49,416 bases of DNA, taken from the NCBI GenBank assembly GCA_017545185.1, contig JAFWQJ010000078.1, positions 1 to 49,416 on the forward strand, given 5' to 3'. This stretch comes from Oscillospiraceae bacterium (GTDB lineage: Bacteria; Bacillota; Clostridia; Oscillospirales; Ruminococcaceae). A program made the translations under genes and the position numbers. Below, piece by piece: positions 33,433 through 40,701 of the stretch (the stretch's first letter is position 1; each line of letters begins with the position of its first letter). The notes below the pieces were generated by a model. The model did no database searches, was not told the DNA's origin, and was given only the letters and a program-made list of their open reading frames with translations.

Positions 33433-33663
33433 ATGGCAAACAGCGTACCGAGGTGGTGGATGTGCGGGAACTGCTGTCCGCCCAAGCCGGAACCGCCGGA
33501 GCAGAAAGCCCCCGCGCCGCTGCCGCAGGAGCTTGCATCGCTGACGGAGCATCTGCGGCATCCGGACGGAGAAACGCTGCTCCTGCTCGCGCTGCTCTGG
33601 CTGCTGTGGCAGGAAAAGGCTGACCGGAAGCTCCTGCTTGCGCTTGCATACATCGTGATCTGA
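33433..33663 (+). CDS. Short hydrophobic-tailed protein of the BofA-like cluster
   Basis: A 76-residue protein with CGNCC near residue 11, a Pro-rich stretch, and a hydrophobic tail with an embedded acidic/basic patch (ETLLLLALLWLLWQEKADRK, then LLLALAYIVI). This tail pattern recurs in small clostridial proteins of unknown function. AGGAGGGG lies 6 nt upstream of the ATG. Third of four genes in the cluster, 12 bp before the BofA-like gene. Confidence 0.7.
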   Translation: MANSVPRWWMCGNCCPPKPEPPEQKAPAPLPQELASLTEHLRHPDGETLLLLALLWLLWQEKADRKLLLALAYIVI

Positions 33664-33675
33664 CGGGAGGACTGC

Positions 33676-33963
33676 ATGGAAAAGCTGCTGCAATTCCTGA
33701 CGGAACCGGCGCATCTCCTGACCGCGATCGCGGCGGCCGCATGTCTCTGGATGCTGCATGAATATCTGCGCAGAAGAAAGCACCGGCTGCTTGCATTTCT
33801 GACCGGCAGCGGCAGCGGGATCGCCGCGCTTTGGCTGATCCGGCTGCACGGCGGACTGTTCGGGTTTGTGCCGCGGCTGACGCTGCCGGAGCTCGGGACT
33901 GCGGCGGTCTGCGGGATCCCCGGCGTGCTGCTGCTCTGGCTGCTGGAACGGTTCCGTGTCTAG
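33676..33963 (+). CDS. BofA-like pro-sigma-K processing inhibitor family protein
   Basis: A 95-residue membrane protein with three hydrophobic segments (about 12-30, 40-60, 75-93). The C-terminal half, with a GG-x-x-G-[FI]-x-VP pattern, then GTAAVCGIPGVLLLWLLERF, matches the BofA pattern (a GIPG loop between the last helices). In Bacillus, BofA holds the SpoIVFB protease inactive until sigma-K is needed. Finding it here suggests a spore-forming ancestor or a retained regulatory part; no spoIVF gene is in the window. Its stop lies 2 bp from that of the convergent CotH gene, with no room for a terminator. Confidence 0.7.
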   Translation: MEKLLQFLTEPAHLLTAIAAAACLWMLHEYLRRRKHRLLAFLTGSGSGIAALWLIRLHGGLFGFVPRLTLPELGTAAVCGIPGVLLLWLLERFRV

Positions 33964-33965
33964 CG

Positions 33966-36020
33966 TTATTTGAGCAGCGCACGCTTCATGATCGAGAGGT
34001 CTGCCGCGTCCAGCCGGCCGTCTGCCAGCATATCTGCGGCATTGCTTCGGACAAGCACGGTATCCGGCACGGCGAGCAGCCACTTCTGCAATAAGACCGC
34101 ATCGGCTGCATTGCAAACGCCGTCGGCATTGACGTCGCCCCGGACAAACGCTTCCGGCTGCCAGAGTTCACAAAGCCAGTCTGTCCGTTTTTGGATGAAA
34201 CCGCCCGTTTTTTCGACGGATTCCATGAAGTCCGCACCGCTTGTCGCATAGCCGAACAGGGAATAGTCCTTGCCGCCGTAGGTATGCCAGCGGGCATTGC
34301 TCATGTCCGCCGACGGACGGATCGCTTCTGCGAGTTCCGTGAGATACGGGCGGTTTTCCGCGGTCAGCTGCCGCAGGAACGGCACAAACCGTGCGAAATA
34401 GATCTCGGATGTGCGTTTGACGAACGCTTCATTCTGATAGAGCTGCCCGATCCAGCTTCGGCCTGCCGCCGGACGTCCGCTGCCGGAGGACGAGGTCAGT
34501 CCGTCGTCGTCATAGCCGTGGATCGGAAAATATGCCGCAAACAGATTGTCCGGCAGCGAGGAATGCCCTTTCTGGCCGTCCTCATTCATGCGCGTTGTCG
34601 GGAAATTGTTGTAGCTGAGGTCAAAATCCCATGCGGGACTGAAATGCAGCTTGCCGTCGCCGGTCAGATCGGAGTCCTTCCAGAGAAAGAAGCTGGAGAA
34701 GGTCGCGTCAATGTTTTCGCTGATCTCCTGCACGAGATAGGCCGTGATCAGCGAATCTTCATCGAGATAATCGGTATAATGCTTTCCCTTGGCATTACAG
34801 CCGGTTTCGGAATAGATCGCGTCCTCCGCGTCCTGCACGAACGAGCGGATATATGCGGTCTGTGCTTCGGATGCATATTCCGGGCCGTCAATGCCGATCG
34901 CCTGTCCCCTTGCGGTCACAAAGCCGCTGTCACATTTTTTGCCGTACCGGTTCCACTGTTGGAACTGCAGCAGATAGCCGCCCGTGATATCCTCCGGGTC
35001 GTTCGGGATCTCGTAGTATTTGCAGCTGTTTTCCATGTAATCCTTTGCTGTGGCGGCACCGACGACCTTCTGCGGATACTCCGAAAGCTTCCGGCTGTTC
35101 AGCTGCTCGGTCTCCTCCTCCAGATCGCGGATATTGACGCGGTTTTTCTGGATCTGCACGCGCTCGCTGAGCTGATAGGTGCCGCGGTAGGAGCCGTCCG
35201 CATAGAGATCGACAAAGACGGAATCCATGACGCATTCCATACCGGCGGCCTTGCACATTTCCTCTGTCAGCTTGTTCCGGAGCATGGCGTGATCGAGATA
35301 ATTGGAAAGCAGCACCCATTTTTTTGCCTTGCCCATGCCGTAGAGATTTTCCTTTTTCGGCAGCTTCAGGTTATACGGCTTTTTCTTGCTGTAATCCCAT
35401 GAGGAGTTGCCGTGTGCCGAGAGCTTTTCAATTTCGCCGCTGTATTCCGTCCCGCCTGCCGCGTTCAGCATGAGGACGGTGCCGGTCTCGGTCACGTAGC
35501 GGCTGCTGTCCAGTTTATCCAGTCCGCCGTGCGAAGTTGTGAGATAAATGCAGCCGAGATTGGACTGCATGACTTTCAGCGTTCCGCAGTCCTGTTCGCC
35601 GACCGTGATCTGAAAGAGCCCGTCGCTGCCGGAAAGGTCAGCGGTTTCTCCGGATGTGACGGCCTGCCCGTTGAGATACAGCGTATCCCCGGCGGAGTAC
35701 GTGATCACGAGCTGCGCAGGGTCAGCCGTAACGGGGAGAAACAGATAGCGGCAGTCGTCCCATTCGCTGTACCACCAGTCCGTATAGTCCATGTCGGTGT
35801 CCGCAGCGGGGGACAGGTCACTGATGCGGAAGGCTGTGACCGGGATCTCGCTGTACTGCAGGGCGGATGCCTTCGGGCGCTTCTGCGTCATGCTGATCTC
35901 ACCGATCAGGTCTTGTGACCGGTCATAGAGCAGTTCATCATCCGCACCGGAGCGGAGCACCGTCTGCGGAAGCAGGACTGCGACGGCTGCCGCCGCGGCG
36001 AGGAGTTTTCTGAGGTTCAA
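33966..36020 (-). CDS. Secreted CotH-kinase protein with dockerin
   Basis: A 684-residue exported protein. Residues 1-26 are a signal peptide. Residues ~195-560 are a CotH-type domain (atypical protein-kinase fold): KPYNLKLPK near 214, WVLLSNYLDHAMLRNKL near 235-251, YRGTYQLSERV near 268-279 and FSPAWDFDLSYNN near 470. Residues 628-684 are a dockerin with loops DVNADGVCNAAD and DMLADGRLDAAD. CotH kinases phosphorylate spore-coat proteins in Bacillus; CotH-dockerin proteins are known in ruminococcal cellulosomes. Start TTG 36020 is preceded by AAAGGATG 8 nt away; no better ATG exists. Its transcript begins in the divergent region with the palindrome at 36091. Confidence 0.87.
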   Translation of the reverse strand: MNLRKLLAAAAAVAVLLPQTVLRSGADDELLYDRSQDLIGEISMTQKRPKASALQYSEIPVTAFRISDLSPAADTDMDYTDWWYSEWDDCRYLFLPVTADPAQLVITYSAGDTLYLNGQAVTSGETADLSGSDGLFQITVGEQDCGTLKVMQSNLGCIYLTTSHGGLDKLDSSRYVTETGTVLMLNAAGGTEYSGEIEKLSAHGNSSWDYSKKKPYNLKLPKKENLYGMGKAKKWVLLSNYLDHAMLRNKLTEEMCKAAGMECVMDSVFVDLYADGSYRGTYQLSERVQIQKNRVNIRDLEEETEQLNSRKLSEYPQKVVGAATAKDYMENSCKYYEIPNDPEDITGGYLLQFQQWNRYGKKCDSGFVTARGQAIGIDGPEYASEAQTAYIRSFVQDAEDAIYSETGCNAKGKHYTDYLDEDSLITAYLVQEISENIDATFSSFFLWKDSDLTGDGKLHFSPAWDFDLSYNNFPTTRMNEDGQKGHSSLPDNLFAAYFPIHGYDDDGLTSSSGSGRPAAGRSWIGQLYQNEAFVKRTSEIYFARFVPFLRQLTAENRPYLTELAEAIRPSADMSNARWHTYGGKDYSLFGYATSGADFMESVEKTGGFIQKRTDWLCELWQPEAFVRGDVNADGVCNAADAVLLQKWLLAVPDTVLVRSNAADMLADGRLDAADLSIMKRALLK

Positions 36021-36090
36021 TTCGCGTACATCCTTTCTGAAGGGTTTTGTACTGAGACGCCGTTTTTGCGGGAAAGCACTTATTTGAATA

Positions 36091-36107
36091 TATCGCCGCA
36101 GGCGATA
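36091..36107. promoter_or_regulatory. Perfect 7-3-7 palindrome in divergent intergenic region
   Basis: TATCGCC and GGCGATA flank a 3-base centre between the CotH gene and the DUF3267 gene. It sits about 70 bp upstream of the CotH start and 38 bp upstream of the -35 of the other gene. It could be a repressor operator or a short hairpin; there is no T-run, so not a terminator. Confidence 0.4.
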
Positions 36108-36144
36108 CCGCAGCTATTCACTCTCCACTTTTTTCGCTCTCCCA

Positions 36145-36173
36145 TTGAAATTCACTGCATAATATGCTATAAT
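36145..36173 (+). promoter_or_regulatory. Promoter of the DUF3267 gene, near-duplicate of 32684
   Basis: TTGAAA (36145-36150), 17-bp spacer, TATAAT (36168-36173), preceded by CCCA. Confidence 0.88.
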
Positions 36174-36201
36174 AAGACATACGGAAAAAGGGGGAGAGAT
36201 T

Positions 36202-36801
36202 ATGCCGCGCATCAAATGGGTCGGGATCATCCGCGACATTGACATCTATCAGACCGGCGTGCTGCCGAAACACGCGATCCAGCTCCGGATGCCGCGTGAC
36301 CTGAACGGGATGCTGACGACGGCACTGCCGTTTGTTCTGCCGCCCGCGCTGCTCTGCTGCGGGTCGGTATTCCTGAAAACGCTGCTGGTGCATCACCGGC
36401 AGATCCGGCCGCTCTGGATCGCAGCCGGTGCGGTGATCGGGCTGCTGCTCATGTTCCTGCACGAGCTGCTGCATGCGGTCGTCTATCCGAAGGATGCCTA
36501 TGTGTATATCGGTATTGTGCCGGAGTCCTTTGCCGCTGCGGCGCTGGCCTCGCACCCGATGAAGCGGAAGCGCTTTCTGCTGATGACGCTGCTGCCTTCC
36601 GTGCTGGGCATCGTGCCGCTGGTGCTGTTCTGGCTGCTGCCGAAGGATACGATCATGCTGAACAGCATTGTATTCGGGATCGCGGTCATGGGGCTTGTGA
36701 TGCCGTATCCGGATTATTATACCGCGTATCAGGTGCTCCGGCAGACCCCGAAGGAATGCTTCGTGCAGTACGAAAAAGACGACGTCTATTATTTTGAATA
36801 A
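36202..36801 (+). CDS. DUF3267 membrane protein with HExxH-type motif
   Basis: A 199-residue membrane protein with four to five hydrophobic segments. The second half of the third segment carries HELLHA (residues ~90-95), a zinc-protease-like HExxH motif typical of the DUF3267 family, which resembles site-2-protease-like membrane metallopeptidases. No second metal motif is obvious; NSIVFGIAVMGLVMPYPDYY near 153-172 may contribute. AGGGGGAGAGATT precedes the ATG. Single-gene unit with its own promoter and terminator. Peptidase activity is inference. Confidence 0.83.
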   Translation: MPRIKWVGIIRDIDIYQTGVLPKHAIQLRMPRDLNGMLTTALPFVLPPALLCCGSVFLKTLLVHHRQIRPLWIAAGAVIGLLLMFLHELLHAVVYPKDAYVYIGIVPESFAAAALASHPMKRKRFLLMTLLPSVLGIVPLVLFWLLPKDTIMLNSIVFGIAVMGLVMPYPDYYTAYQVLRQTPKECFVQYEKDDVYYFE

Positions 36802-36804
36802 CGG

Positions 36805-36842
36805 AACGGGCATTGATCTTGCGTCAGTGCCCGTTTTCTGTT
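36805..36842 (+). terminator. Intrinsic terminator of the DUF3267 gene
   Basis: Arms AACGGGCA (36805-36812) and TGCCCGTT (36828-36835), inner TTGA/TCAG, then TTTTC. It overlaps the 3' end of the convergent S41 gene by two bases. Confidence 0.8.
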
Positions 36843-38565
36843 ACTGTTCCAGATACTGTACTGCCCATTCCAGCTCATAGTCCTGCTTGTCGTGAAAGAT
36901 CTTCATGGCAGCGTCATGATTGAGCGGGATGCGCACCTCGACCGGATTGCGGCTGATGCGGTCGGCTTTCGTATCCACATTCGGGACGCCGTTCTCATCC
37001 ATGACCAGTCCGACCGGGAAGTAGACCGTCACGGCACTGCCGGACAGCACACTGATGCCGCCGGTCTCCTGATTGCAGCCGTTCGGGTCGGTGATGCCGG
37101 CCAGCGTCACATTCGGCAGCTTCGAGAGATACAGCGAGGTGCCGTCGCCGGCACTGGCGCAGTTATAATTCGTCAGCGCGACGGCCTGCAGGTCTGCAAA
37201 TTCGCCGGTGCCGTGAATGCCGTGGTCGGATACACAGGTATACTGCCCGTTTTTGCGGATGCCGAGCCCCTGCCCGTACCAGTCCTCTGTCGTCAGCAGG
37301 TCGCAGAGCGCACAGCCGATCTCGTCAAAGCCGCCCATGTTATTGCGCAGGTCGATGACCAGATACTCCATGCCCTGCGCTTTCAGTTCGCTGAGCCGCT
37401 CGCGGAAGAGCTCTCTGGCAAAAGTCTGGTCGCCTTTCAGATAGCCTGCCAGATCCTTGAATGTCGAGTCCATTGTTTCCGCATTCAGTCTGAGATAGCC
37501 GCATTTGTCGTCCAGCATTTTCGCACTGAAATTCTCTTTCAGGAACGCACGGTAATCCTCCATGGATTCCAGTTTCGGTTCCTGTGAAAACAGCCGGAAT
37601 GCCTCTTTGAGCGTGTGCATGTCCCCGAGATCGGAGAGCGTGACCGTTTTCTCGCTGCCGGACTTTTCAAGGAACGCGACCTCCACGGTCTCTCCGCCGA
37701 CACCGGACAGATTCATCACGGCAATGCGGTCGGCGTTTGCCTTTACGGGAAGTCCCTGATCCATTACATCCTCTGCGGCGGCCTGCAAAACAGGCTTGCC
37801 ATTCCATTTTGTGATGACGGTGCCGTCCTCGATGCCGAGCCTGTTCACTTCCTCCGAGGTGCAGACGGCGATGACCTCGCCGCTGTCAAGCTGCACCAGA
37901 GCCAGCCCGTACTCGTGCTGCTGATATTCAGATTTGTATGTGTCGCGGTCATAATCCGTGCTGACGGACACATGACCGTCATGCAGCTCACGGCAGAACT
38001 GTGCGACTGCGGCGGCGAATTTCGCGGGATTCTGCTCCTGCTCCGCCTCCTGAACGGCAGGCAGATATTTTGCTTCGAGCGCGGCAAAATCGACCTCTTT
38101 CCATTCCTTCAGGATATAGGCCTTGTCCATATCCCGTACCAGTGCGCGGAAGGAATCGGAATAGCCAAGCTGTGTATGGTTAAAGAGATTCGGCGCCTGC
38201 CCGCAGAAATAAAAGCCGCAGAGCGCCGTCAGCAGACCCGTGAGCGCCGCGGTGATCCTGTATCCGATCTTCCGCTTTGCAAAAAGCATCGGGAGCAGGG
38301 CGAGCACGGCGATCGCATAGAGCGGGACAAAGAGACTGACAGCCTCCGGATATCCGCGCACATAAAGCCATGCGTGCACGCCGCAGATCAGCAGCGGGAT
38401 CAGGCAGAGCAGCCGCCAGCGTCCGAGCTTTTTCTTATCATCCCGCCATACATGATGCAGGACTGCAAGCAGCAGCATAACAAGCAGAATGCCGCCGCAC
38501 CAGAGCATCTGGGTTTTGTTGGCCATGGCAAAGACATGGCGCAGCGAGCCGAACAACGTATTCAT
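36841..38565 (-). CDS. Membrane-anchored S41 family peptidase
   Basis: A 574-residue protein. Four membrane segments (about 20-38, 51-70, 76-94, 101-121) precede an extracytoplasmic tail-specific-protease-like domain. Residues ~210-310 may include a PDZ-like part (GLALVQLDSGEVIAV, then GIEDGTVITKWNGKPV). The S41 core has VIDLRNNMGG (403-412) and the nucleophile region NCASAGDG (Ser471). S41 peptidases cut exported proteins near their C-termini. ATG 38565 follows CGGAGG by 6 nt; a longer frame upstream would cross its promoter. It lies directly downstream of the radical SAM operon but is separated from it by a terminator and its own promoter. Confidence 0.85.
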   Translation of the reverse strand: MNTLFGSLRHVFAMANKTQMLWCGGILLVMLLLAVLHHVWRDDKKKLGRWRLLCLIPLLICGVHAWLYVRGYPEAVSLFVPLYAIAVLALLPMLFAKRKIGYRITAALTGLLTALCGFYFCGQAPNLFNHTQLGYSDSFRALVRDMDKAYILKEWKEVDFAALEAKYLPAVQEAEQEQNPAKFAAAVAQFCRELHDGHVSVSTDYDRDTYKSEYQQHEYGLALVQLDSGEVIAVCTSEEVNRLGIEDGTVITKWNGKPVLQAAAEDVMDQGLPVKANADRIAVMNLSGVGGETVEVAFLEKSGSEKTVTLSDLGDMHTLKEAFRLFSQEPKLESMEDYRAFLKENFSAKMLDDKCGYLRLNAETMDSTFKDLAGYLKGDQTFARELFRERLSELKAQGMEYLVIDLRNNMGGFDEIGCALCDLLTTEDWYGQGLGIRKNGQYTCVSDHGIHGTGEFADLQAVALTNYNCASAGDGTSLYLSKLPNVTLAGITDPNGCNQETGGISVLSGSAVTVYFPVGLVMDENGVPNVDTKADRISRNPVEVRIPLNHDAAMKIFHDKQDYELEWAVQYLEQ

Positions 38566-38595
38566 AGAGAACCTCCGGAAAGCAATTATGCTGTT

Positions 38596-38624
38596 ATTAT
38601 ACTGCATCAGCGCCGTTTTGTCAA
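38596..38624 (-). promoter_or_regulatory. Sigma-A promoter of the S41 peptidase gene
   Basis: On the minus strand TTGACA (38619-38624), 17-bp spacer, TATAAT (38596-38601). Confidence 0.9.
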
Positions 38625-38630
38625 TTCCTG

Positions 38631-38660
38631 CAAAAAAACGGACGCACACCGGCGTCCGTT
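38631..38660 (-). terminator. Intrinsic terminator of the radical SAM operon
   Basis: Arms AACGGACGC (38637-38645) and GCGTCCGTT (38652-38660), followed on the minus strand by seven Ts (A-run 38632-38638). Confidence 0.92.
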
Positions 38661-38676
38661 TTCAGTGCTTTCAGTT

Positions 38677-39750
38677 TCAGAACAGGATGTCCTTGAAGCA
38701 GACCTGCGGGCAGTTGTTGTCGAAGTCCCATGTATGATAGGCGTCGCCGTGGCAGAACTTCTGCTCGGAGCAGTTGCGGCACTTCTCGCAGTCCTGGCTG
38801 AGATCGCGCCGGAAGATCTGGAACTTGTTTTCCCAGACGTCCTTGAAATTGTCCTTGAGGATATTGCCCTGAATGAACTCCGGACGCCGCTCGATATCGA
38901 GACATGCGGTGATATCGCCGTTGACCATGATGCTCGCGGTATAAAGCCCCGCCGTGCAGAGGAAATACCAGTCTCTGACCTCGCGCTCGTACTCCATGCC
39001 GAGGTAATGGCTGCAGCCGTAGCAGACCGGCTCGCCGGCAATGCGCTTATTGCGGATGAACTCGAACAGATACTTGTAGTCCTCCTTTGTCAGGAGCAGC
39101 TCCGGATGCAGCTTTGCTCTGCCGATCGGGTCCATATTGACAACGCGCCACGAATCAATATCCACATTTTTCAGGATATCGTAGAGCGCATCCAGCTCCT
39201 GAATGCTCTTGTGGGAGCAGACCGTCGTGATCTGCACGGCCTGAAAACCGCCGACGCGCAGCAGGTTCATGACGCCGTCCATTGCCTTTTTCCAGCCGCC
39301 CGGTGTTCTGCGGAACGCATCATGTGTTTCCGGCAGGCCGTCCAGACTGATCGAGATCGTGCCCATGCCGACCTCCTTCAGCTTTTTCGCGACCTCCTCG
39401 GTGATGAGCGTGCCGTTGCTGGTCATGCCCCATTTGAAGCCGAGCTCGTGCGCAAAGCCCATGATCTCGAAAAACTCCTTGCGGAGCAGCGGTTCGCCGC
39501 CGGTGATGCAGAGCATGAAGCCCTCGGTTCCCATATCCGCCTTGAGCTGGGTCAGAAATTCCTTGTACTGCTCGACGGAGAGCTCGTCAGAGGGCACATC
39601 GCCCGCGCTGCTGCCGCAGTGGAGGCAGCGCTCGTTACATCGGAGCGTCAGCTCGAGAAACAGGTTCCGGAGCTGCGGCATCACCTTCAGTCCCTCTCTG
39701 TAGACTGCGAGACGCTTCATACTGTCTTCTTTCATTGCCGGATTGAGCAT
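38677..39750 (-). CDS. Radical SAM/SPASM enzyme, candidate modifier of YGPP proteins
   Basis: A 357-residue radical SAM enzyme. The cluster motif CNERCLHC (Cys38, 42, 45) and GGEP (84-87) are standard. The C-terminal third is a SPASM-type extension rich in Cys: 243, 246, 265, 283, then C321-x2-C324-x2-C327-x5-C333, and 347 and 351, enough for two auxiliary iron-sulphur clusters. SPASM enzymes mostly modify ribosomal peptides or proteins. It is the last gene of the operon, 24 bp after gene A (39775-40590), with AGGAGA 8 nt upstream of the ATG. The tight coupling to four secreted proteins with YGPP motifs makes those its likely substrates. Which residue is changed cannot be read from sequence. 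An anaerobic sulfatase activator is less likely, as no sulfatase is near. Confidence 0.9.
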   Translation of the reverse strand: MLNPAMKEDSMKRLAVYREGLKVMPQLRNLFLELTLRCNERCLHCGSSAGDVPSDELSVEQYKEFLTQLKADMGTEGFMLCITGGEPLLRKEFFEIMGFAHELGFKWGMTSNGTLITEEVAKKLKEVGMGTISISLDGLPETHDAFRRTPGGWKKAMDGVMNLLRVGGFQAVQITTVCSHKSIQELDALYDILKNVDIDSWRVVNMDPIGRAKLHPELLLTKEDYKYLFEFIRNKRIAGEPVCYGCSHYLGMEYEREVRDWYFLCTAGLYTASIMVNGDITACLDIERRPEFIQGNILKDNFKDVWENKFQIFRRDLSQDCEKCRNCSEQKFCHGDAYHTWDFDNNCPQVCFKDILF

Positions 39751-39774
39751 GGTTATGTTCTCCTATCTTGTGGT

Positions 39775-40590
39775 TTATGAATCCTTGTGACGGTTTGCTT
39801 CCTCAACGGTTTCCGTCTTTGTGGTCTTGTTATCCGATGCAGCGGTCGTGGATGTCTTTGAGCCCTCACCGGGGTGAAGATCCTCATAGGTGTCCCAGCG
39901 GAGCTGGTCGTCCCAGTCGATATTGGGCGGGCCGTACAGCGCAATGATCGGCGCATCGGTTATATTGATCAGGCCGGTGAGGATTGCAGGGTCAAGCGTG
40001 ACCTCGCCCGGTGCGGTGGTCTTGCGGAAACCCCGCTTTGTCGTTGTCGCCGTGGTTGCTTCCGCAGTCGTTTCGATCGCGGTCGTGGTGACGGCGGGAT
40101 TCTCCTCTTCCTTTTCCGGGATGCCGAGCACTTCCTTCATGAAATACTCCACATCGTCCTTGTCCACATCGTTGTCATGATCAATGTCCGCGATGAAACG
40201 CGCATCGGAGCCGCCGGGATTTCTGTTTCCCAACGCGATCTGCTTGATGAATGTCAGGTCGCGGGCATCGGTCTTGTTATCCATGTTGGCGTCGCCGGTC
40301 GGATAGAACACCCACGGCGGACCGTAAAGCACCACGGGCGCGGTATCGACTGTCATAGTAAAGGTCGTGGGCTCAGTCGGCTCCGTCGTTTTATGGGTCC
40401 TTCTCGTGCGTGCGGTCGAGGTCGTTGAAAGTGCAGGCGGCGGACCGTAGAGCACGGCCATGCCGGTCATGACCTCCGAGACCGGATCGCCGAGCGCCTG
40501 GACCGGCTGCCGGAACTGTGACGGTGCGGCACTTCCGAGCGCGGTCGCAAAGATCGCAGCGGTCAGGAGTGTCCGGGCTGTTTTCTTCAT
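39775..40590 (-). CDS. Gene A: exported dockerin protein with three YGPP motifs
   Basis: A 271-residue protein. The N-terminus MKKTARTLLTAAIFATALG is shared with genes B, C and D and looks like a Sec signal or leader. LYGPP occurs three times (Tyr48, Tyr89, Tyr209), each preceded by hydrophobic residues (VVLYGPPWVF at 86-95, directly before the dockerin; AVLYGPPP; IALYGPPN). The dockerin spans about 99-156: DANMDNKTDARD loop and DIDHDNDVDKDD loop. Thr-rich linkers follow each motif (52-80, 165-190, 235-260). AAAGGAG precedes the ATG. The region from the second YGPP through the dockerin is nearly identical to that of gene B, so the two are recent duplicates. Immediately upstream of the radical SAM gene. 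Confidence 0.85.
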   Translation of the reverse strand: MKKTARTLLTAAIFATALGSAAPSQFRQPVQALGDPVSEVMTGMAVLYGPPPALSTTSTARTRRTHKTTEPTEPTTFTMTVDTAPVVLYGPPWVFYPTGDANMDNKTDARDLTFIKQIALGNRNPGGSDARFIADIDHDNDVDKDDVEYFMKEVLGIPEKEEENPAVTTTAIETTAEATTATTTKRGFRKTTAPGEVTLDPAILTGLINITDAPIIALYGPPNIDWDDQLRWDTYEDLHPGEGSKTSTTAASDNKTTKTETVEEANRHKDS

Positions 40591-40701
40591 AGCGGGTCTC
40601 CTTTCTGAAAATAGGATGATCCGGTTCCGCAGTCACGGCACCGGTTTTTGTACAATGCCGATAAGCCCGAGCCGCCGGAGCGGCTCAGGCTCTTGGTTCC
40701 G

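Noticed and set aside
37615-39780. A 721-codon plus-strand open frame opposite the S41 peptidase and radical SAM genes
   Set aside because: Crosses a terminator and a promoter of real minus-strand genes and has no recognisable domain.
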